64,000 bases of DNA. Source: Rhodosorus marinus (Eukaryota; Rhodophyta; Stylonematophyceae; Stylonematales; Stylonemataceae). Where the stretch lies: contig JAMWBK010000007.1 of the NCBI GenBank assembly GCA_029953675.1, forward strand, positions 186,001 to 250,000, written 5' to 3'. How positions within the stretch are numbered: the first letter of the stretch is position 1; each line of letters opens with the position of its first letter. The position numbers were made by a program, and so were the translations under genes. Below are positions 58,912-64,000 of this stretch, piece by piece. The notes below the pieces were generated by a model, which saw only the letters and a list, made by a program, of their open reading frames with translations, searched no databases and had not been told where the DNA came from.

Positions 58912-61394
58912 TCACATGACCGGGTCAGTTAGGTCGCTGAGCGCGAGAGTCTTGAGTGGTTGGATTGTTTCCCGGAACTTCACATCGACCGGTCCAGACT
59001 GAAGGAATTCATCAAAATCGCCTATGTTGGCCTCAACAACGCTCGTGTTCTTGCGGATAACCTCCTTGCAAAACCCTAACACTCGCCATTCCCAAACGGG
59101 TATCTTCTTCTCCTCTGCACCGTTCTCCGCCTCTTCCATGGAATCTTCGACTCCCTCAGATAGTGTCGTATGGACGACGTTAAGACCTCCGACAGTATTC
59201 CAAATCATCTTCCTTGTCGCCTCCAGTACGGTCTCTACCCCCAACTTGGCCTCTTCCAGTTTCTCCGAAGCCATATCGGCTTCCGCCTCAGTTGCAGACG
59301 CTGCAAATCGCGCCGCATTCGACGCTTCCGTCTTTGCGGATTGTACTCTGCAAAGCACAAGATGAGAAGAAAAAAGCATGTTAAGGACAGATCTTTGGAT
59401 ACCAGCAGGTCAAACCGAAGACGAGAATGCTTGCTCTGATTCTTCGAAACCTACCTCGACTTTTGCCTGCTAATCAACAGACGCATGAGCTCCCATACGC
59501 TTGACGTCTCCATCTTGTCGATCAACTCTTCCTTTGACAGTCCATCGATGCTGAGGAGATAGTTGATGACGTCGAGGGGGTTCAGCACCTGATACGTACA
59601 CAGTTTATCAACGTAGGTAACACAACGAAGTGGGAGGGCTGGCCACAGTCTCCAGAGTTCGTCCATTATCACCCTGGTGGCTTTCTCCGGTCCCGTCAGA
59701 GCGATCAACTCGTTGACAACGGATATGTAGCGCTCCATCATCGCGTCGAAGTGGCTCAGAATCGCCTGAACTGCTCTCAGAATTGCCGCGAAGAGGCCCC
59801 TCAGGATTTGCTCATACTGGTCATCGCCGTAAATGCCCATAAGCCTGGCCTTGAGCTCCGGGGGAGCTTTGCGATCTGAGCCAGAAATCAGCTCCATGAC
59901 TTTCAGCTCATCCTCGTCTGTACTTCTCGCTGGAAGTGACTCAACTTCAGGGGGGATGAGGGAATGGAGTTTATCGGGAACTATGCCAATGATCTTGTCC
60001 CTGTAGCTCAACCGGCACACGTGATCAAGCACGTCACGACAAAATATTCTCTTGTACGGGATCCTATCCCGTGCTTGTGCAGTCCCACACGCCGCCCAGG
60101 TCGCCCAGTTCCAGTTGTAGCTGAAGTTGGACAGATGAAAGGCCAGCCAGTCACTAAGCCGGTCGAAAACCTCCGGGTCAAAATATCCGAGCTTATCGTA
60201 GACCAGCTGCACGGCTTTCAGCAGCCTGATCGACAGCCGTGAGTTCGGCACTCGGCACAAGTCCATAAAGATCGCCCCGTAAAACACCTGCCCTTGGTAG
60301 GCGCTGGGTAGGGCGCACATCTCAGTGAAAGTTGCCTCCACGACCTCCTGGTTTGCGTCCATTGGAATAGGAAGGGAGAGCATCTTTATGGCGCCTTCCA
60401 GGTGCTTTTGCAGGAAGTTATCAAGGATATTCGTCGCAGTGTCCCTCAACAGAAGCTGTTCTATCGGACCTTTACGCTTTCGATCATTTTCTCCACTCCC
60501 CTCAGGTTTTTCAGTCGAAAGGGTGCACACGTAACTCGGTGCGGAATAGCGTGAAACTTTCGAATGTGAAGGAATCTGAACCGTTCGAAGGGTAAGCTCT
60601 GGTCCCGATTCCAATCGCGAGCTTAGGGATCCGTCATCCCAGCGGGGCATTGCGCCTGAGTTCCAACCTCGTGCTGCCAGATCGTCCAGTGCGGCCCGGA
60701 GGATTCTAGGGCGAAAGGCAAAGAGTGTGCCTCCAGATGGTAGCAACCCCGAAGACCATGCAGATTCGTCCTCGAGCTGCTGATCGAGGCAGCCGAGGAG
60801 CTCGGCGACAAAGGAGTCAAACTCATCGGTATCGCCCCTCTTCAGTCCTCGCGCTCCCCATGGCAAGGCGGACGCTATCAAGTCTACGAGCATTTGAGAC
60901 CTCGCATGGAGCTGAAACGGCCGGCGATCAGCCACGGCAGCCTCCAAAAGTGATCGCAGAGTCTCCATAAGCCACTCCCAAGAAACCACCCATACGTTAC
61001 AGAGTTCGCACAAGAACTTGAGCGCCTGCAGCGCCTTGTTCAGCTGTCCGTCCCTAATTGCCGTGACCATCAATCCGCTAGTTCCATTGGCCACTCTCTC
61101 GGCAGTCATCTTCCCTTCCTCCGAAGCCCCAGCAATGAGCGCGACAACGGTACTGTACATCCCAACCTTGTGCGCGAGATCATTTCCACACAATATCAAA
61201 GCCCTCCTGACCACCTCCCAGTACTGTGCCGTACCACCATACCTTGAAGCATCATCAACCAACCTCCCAGATACGTACTCAAGCTGCTCTTCAACTGATG
61301 ATCGGCCCTCAGCGTCATCACCAACACGAGCTAACATTGACGTCACCTCAAGACGCATCCGGTCGTCATCCCCACGACCTCCAGATATCTCCAT
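58912..61394 (-). CDS. Nuclear cap-binding protein subunit 1 (CBP80/NCBP1)
   Basis: Large subunit of the cap-binding complex that binds the 5' cap with CBP20 and promotes splicing, export and decay. Exons 61394-59455 and 59347-58912 give 791 residues, nearly equal to human CBP80 (790). The first MIF4G-like domain carries LAHKVGMYSTVVALI, LQALKFLCELCNVWVV and LIASALPWGARGL. The middle contains ILDNFLQKHLEGAIKMLSLP and VVEATFTEMCALPSAYQGQVFYGAIFMDLC. Then WAYNWNWATW-like SYNWNWATW and FCRDVLDHVCRLSYRDKI. The C-terminal exon is helical and Ala/Glu-rich. The intron (107 bp) splits an Arg codon, AG|A. The start is the first ATG. Confidence 0.92.
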
Positions 61395-62892
61395 CTTCCT
61401 TCAAAACTACCAAAACCACTTCAACAAAACAACACTCTCTCAATGAACTACATCAAAAGCGATAGCGCTATCGGCGATCGCCTTTCACCTCGATGATAAT
61501 ATCGATCTCCTTCCTCAGCAAAAATTTCTTGTTCCTCTAAAAACCATTCTAAAGCTAATACAAACCACCCCCAAACTCAAACCTCCACCGCCACTGTTTT
61601 TCCCACCATCGATCTGCTTTCCTTCACCCCGGCAACCCTCTCGTGGCGACTAACTACCAACAAAAACCGCCTTTGAAGAAAATTTGAAGAGGGAAAACCT
61701 CTCTTCCTCTCTGCAGATCTCCTTGCTCTATGATCGATCTCCTTCCTCCCCAAAGCCAATGCCTGCTCCTCTGAGAATCGACCTTTCACCCCTCCCAATC
61801 CCACACTTTTCCACGCCACCTCCCTCCTTCCCGAAGTCCGCATCGGAAGGAACCCAACCCGGGGTGGGGTTTCCTTATACCTTTCGATCTGATTCCTTTG
61901 CTATCTCCTTAAAGATTTCCATTGTGGAGCGCGCTCTCTCTTTCTCTCTCTCTCTCTCTCTGGTGAAAAAGTCCTTCGCGCTTACGTTTAGATCGGACCC
62001 TCTTCCCCGCCCTCTCAAAAGATCCCCCACAAACAAAGGGAATGGTTGCGTCCACATCAAGAAAAAAAACTAAAAAACGAACAAAAGAGTTTTTACCATT
62101 TTCCCACTAGTAAATCCGCCCTTAGAGCCCCAGTAGGGATATCAATCCATATATCAGTCAATATAAGATATACTAATTATTTCTATCCACGTGTCTTGAT
62201 TGTAAGAGAGAAATGTCGGGTATTCATCAATCAAGATATTAGTCAATAAATACTGTATACTAATTATATGATTGCACGTTGTGTTTATTTTCCAATGAAC
62301 GATCTGAACGCTATATTTATTGACTGAGGATGATACTTTTAAGCGAATAGAGAAGTGACAGCTGTAACTGTTGAAAGATCTTGGATGGTGTCAGTATGGA
62401 CTGTCCGCTGGTTTACGGGCACAAGCTCATTCACATTGGGGAGTAGTTGGGGTCTTAAGCTGCTCGAACGGGTTAGTTTGAAGGCGCTATTGATCAGAAG
62501 AATGAATTTTTTGTTCCTCGAGCTGATTCACAAGAGCCGAGGCTCGAGAGTTGGACGTTGCAAGGGTGCAGGTTCGCGTCCACCTGGTGCAGTACAAAAC
62601 GGTTCGGTTCAAGCTGAAGCAGAGGAAGTTGTGTCCTGAGCTCGTGCTACGGGGAGTGAGTTCCTGAGCGAATACTCGACGCGGCTATAGGCGAAGAGTA
62701 TCCCTGCAAAGCGGAGTTACCTCAGCGTCCACAAACGCGAGTGGCAAATACGAAACCTTGCTACATATACACTTCTTTTTTATATACATTATTATACTTT
62801 CACAAGTTCATACTCGCCTTCTTCCACGAGCATACAGCTATGTTCTCGCGAATTACTCTACACATTCTGGGAGTCTGTTCAGGTCATCTTCC
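61395..62892. other. Intergenic, upstream of CBP80
   Basis: Pyrimidine-rich leader with CTCTCT runs (61937-61962), then AT-rich DNA. A TGACAGCTGT site lies at 62356. No supported gene. Confidence 0.45.
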
Positions 62893-63366
62893 TTACGCGG
62901 CGTGTGCTTTCAAGTCGTCTCTCAACGTCCTCGCTCGGCTCATCCTATATCTCTTGTCTTCAATAGCCTGGCCTCGTGAGAAGATCATGAGCCTCGGAGC
63001 TCTTGTTCGTCCAGCAAACTCGGAAGGTACGTTCTCCTCGTCCACTGCATAGAACGACAAATTTGCGAACTCCTTTGCATGATTCTTCAGCTGAGACTCC
63101 ACGATATCGGAACTCGCATCTCCGCGTTTCAACACCGCCACCACAACTTTATCCTCAACCTTGGAAGAATCCACCACGGCATGGAAGTCCTCCTCGGTTT
63201 TCAGTGGAAACAACGGTTCCTCCGATCTCCTCCAGACCCTATCCTCTGTCGATGGAACCGCAATAACAGCTCTCACAACCTCCCTTCGACTCCTAGAAGA
63301 CACAGCCCTCTCTCCACGTCTCGAACCATTCCCCACGAACCGAATGCTGCTCACAAAACCGCTCAT
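62893..63366 (-). CDS. Thioredoxin-fold protein without CxxC, plastid type
   Basis: A single frame of 157 residues from the ATG at 63366. The first 50 residues are rich in Arg, Ser and Val (MSGFVSSIRF, RRGERAVSSRSRREVV), like a transit peptide with the Phe near the start. The domain reads FHAVVDSSKVEDKVVVAVLKRGDASSDI, where a thioredoxin would have WCGPC, then FANLSFYAVDEENVPSEFAGRTRAPRLMIFSRG, matching the cis-Pro loop (RAPRLMIF) and the final helix. With no cysteine pair it is unlikely to be a disulfide reductase. It may instead be a structural or chaperone-like member. The family call rests on fold pattern only. Confidence 0.7.
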   Translation of the reverse strand: MSGFVSSIRFVGNGSRRGERAVSSRSRREVVRAVIAVPSTEDRVWRRSEEPLFPLKTEEDFHAVVDSSKVEDKVVVAVLKRGDASSDIVESQLKNHAKEFANLSFYAVDEENVPSEFAGRTRAPRLMIFSRGQAIEDKRYRMSRARTLRDDLKAHAA

Positions 63367-64000
63367 CCTAGGTCCCAATAAAACTTAAAACAAAACAATA
63401 AATCAAAACTTGCTCAATCGCACAAACCTTGCTCCTACTCTACTCAATCCCCGGCAACGCTCCTCCACTACTTTCACATTCTTCATCCAGCTTATATGCA
63501 CCTCCAAAGATCCCCTACCTGCCCCTACCACCCTCCTCCATCTAGCAACGTCTACCAACCTGGTGGGGATAACAAGGAGCCATCCCAGAAGTCAGGCGAG
63601 AAAATGTGTTCAAAAAAAAACAGCCCCTCCGGAAACCGAAACCGGTTAAGAATATACATAAAAACATTATTAAGCGGACGACAAAACCCCTACAAAAATC
63701 GTTCAAACACTAATTATTTCTAAAAACAATAATTTAGATATAGAAAAATAGAATGTAAGGAAAATTATTCCATAAAAATTGGTTGAGGGGGTTTTCTCCC
63801 GCCGCTTGGATGCAGCTAGAATATTCCTCGGATCCAATTGGAAAGAGTTTAGGGGGACGGGACGGGCTAAATTTTTGGAGGTGCAGGTCTTTGATTTTGA
63901 GGGGAGGATGAGGAGGAAGTTGAGTTGAATAGTAGTTTGACTGTCTCCTCGTACATGACCGTCTTATTCGTTTTATAAGAGTAATTTAGTTGTTTTTGCC
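63367..64000. other. Intergenic to window end
   Basis: AT-rich with short frames only; promoter side of the thioredoxin-fold gene. Confidence 0.5.

Noticed and set aside
62555-62600. tRNA T-arm-like GGTTCGCGTCC
   Set aside because: Flanking bases do not form the T stem or an acceptor stem; no tRNA found in the window by eye.

Overview
The window is nuclear DNA from a photosynthetic eukaryote. Nearly every gene has short spliceosomal introns (about 45-270 bp, GT..AG, often GTATGT or GTAAGT donors). Nothing operon-like or bacterial is present. Two products likely to be plastid-targeted (coproporphyrinogen oxidase and a thioredoxin-fold protein) begin MVGFV and MSGFV, with Phe at position 4. 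That resembles the phenylalanine motif of red algal and glaucophyte transit peptides. Other lineage hints are a group A (bacterial-type) glucokinase, a plant-type TONSOKU (TPR plus LRR, no ankyrin repeats visible) and a formin with a PTEN-like N-terminus. A mesophilic red alga is my best guess; this is inference only.

Left part (0.7-17.4 kb): GRAM-domain protein (-), coproporphyrinogen III oxidase (-), RNF121-type membrane RING ubiquitin ligase (-), glucokinase with a C-terminal membrane segment (+), and a Cys-rich single-pass membrane protein (-). Long intergenic stretches between them hold degenerate repeats and a 230-bp CT microsatellite.

Middle left (17.5-23.5 kb): a decayed, rearranged Ty1/copia LTR retrotransposon. 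It has both LTRs (each truncated), a primer-binding site, an inverted gag-protease block, then integrase, reverse transcriptase and RNase H on the plus strand. About 172-bp tandem repeats lie directly upstream of it.

Right part (24-63.4 kb): PHO80-like cyclin (+), TONSOKU-like TPR/LRR protein (-), PTEN-C2/FH1/FH2 formin (+), POP1 of RNase P/MRP (-), gamma-glutamyltransferase (+), cullin (+), a spliced single-pass coiled-coil membrane protein (-), an unrecognised 522-residue protein (+), a 67-residue signal/TM protein (-), nuclear cap-binding subunit CBP80 (-) and a plastid-type thioredoxin-fold protein without CxxC (-). The genes do not form a pathway; this is an ordinary housekeeping neighbourhood interrupted by repeat-rich gaps.

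Most noteworthy: the membrane-tailed glucokinase; the inverted copia element with a 58-bp tandem array of its own polypurine-tract/LTR junction; a family of decayed coding repeats in at least four places; a 41-nt perfect palindrome containing TGACAGCTGTCA; and a recurrent TTTATCGGACG motif upstream of two genes. Exon boundaries come from reading splice signals and frame by eye, without transcript evidence.
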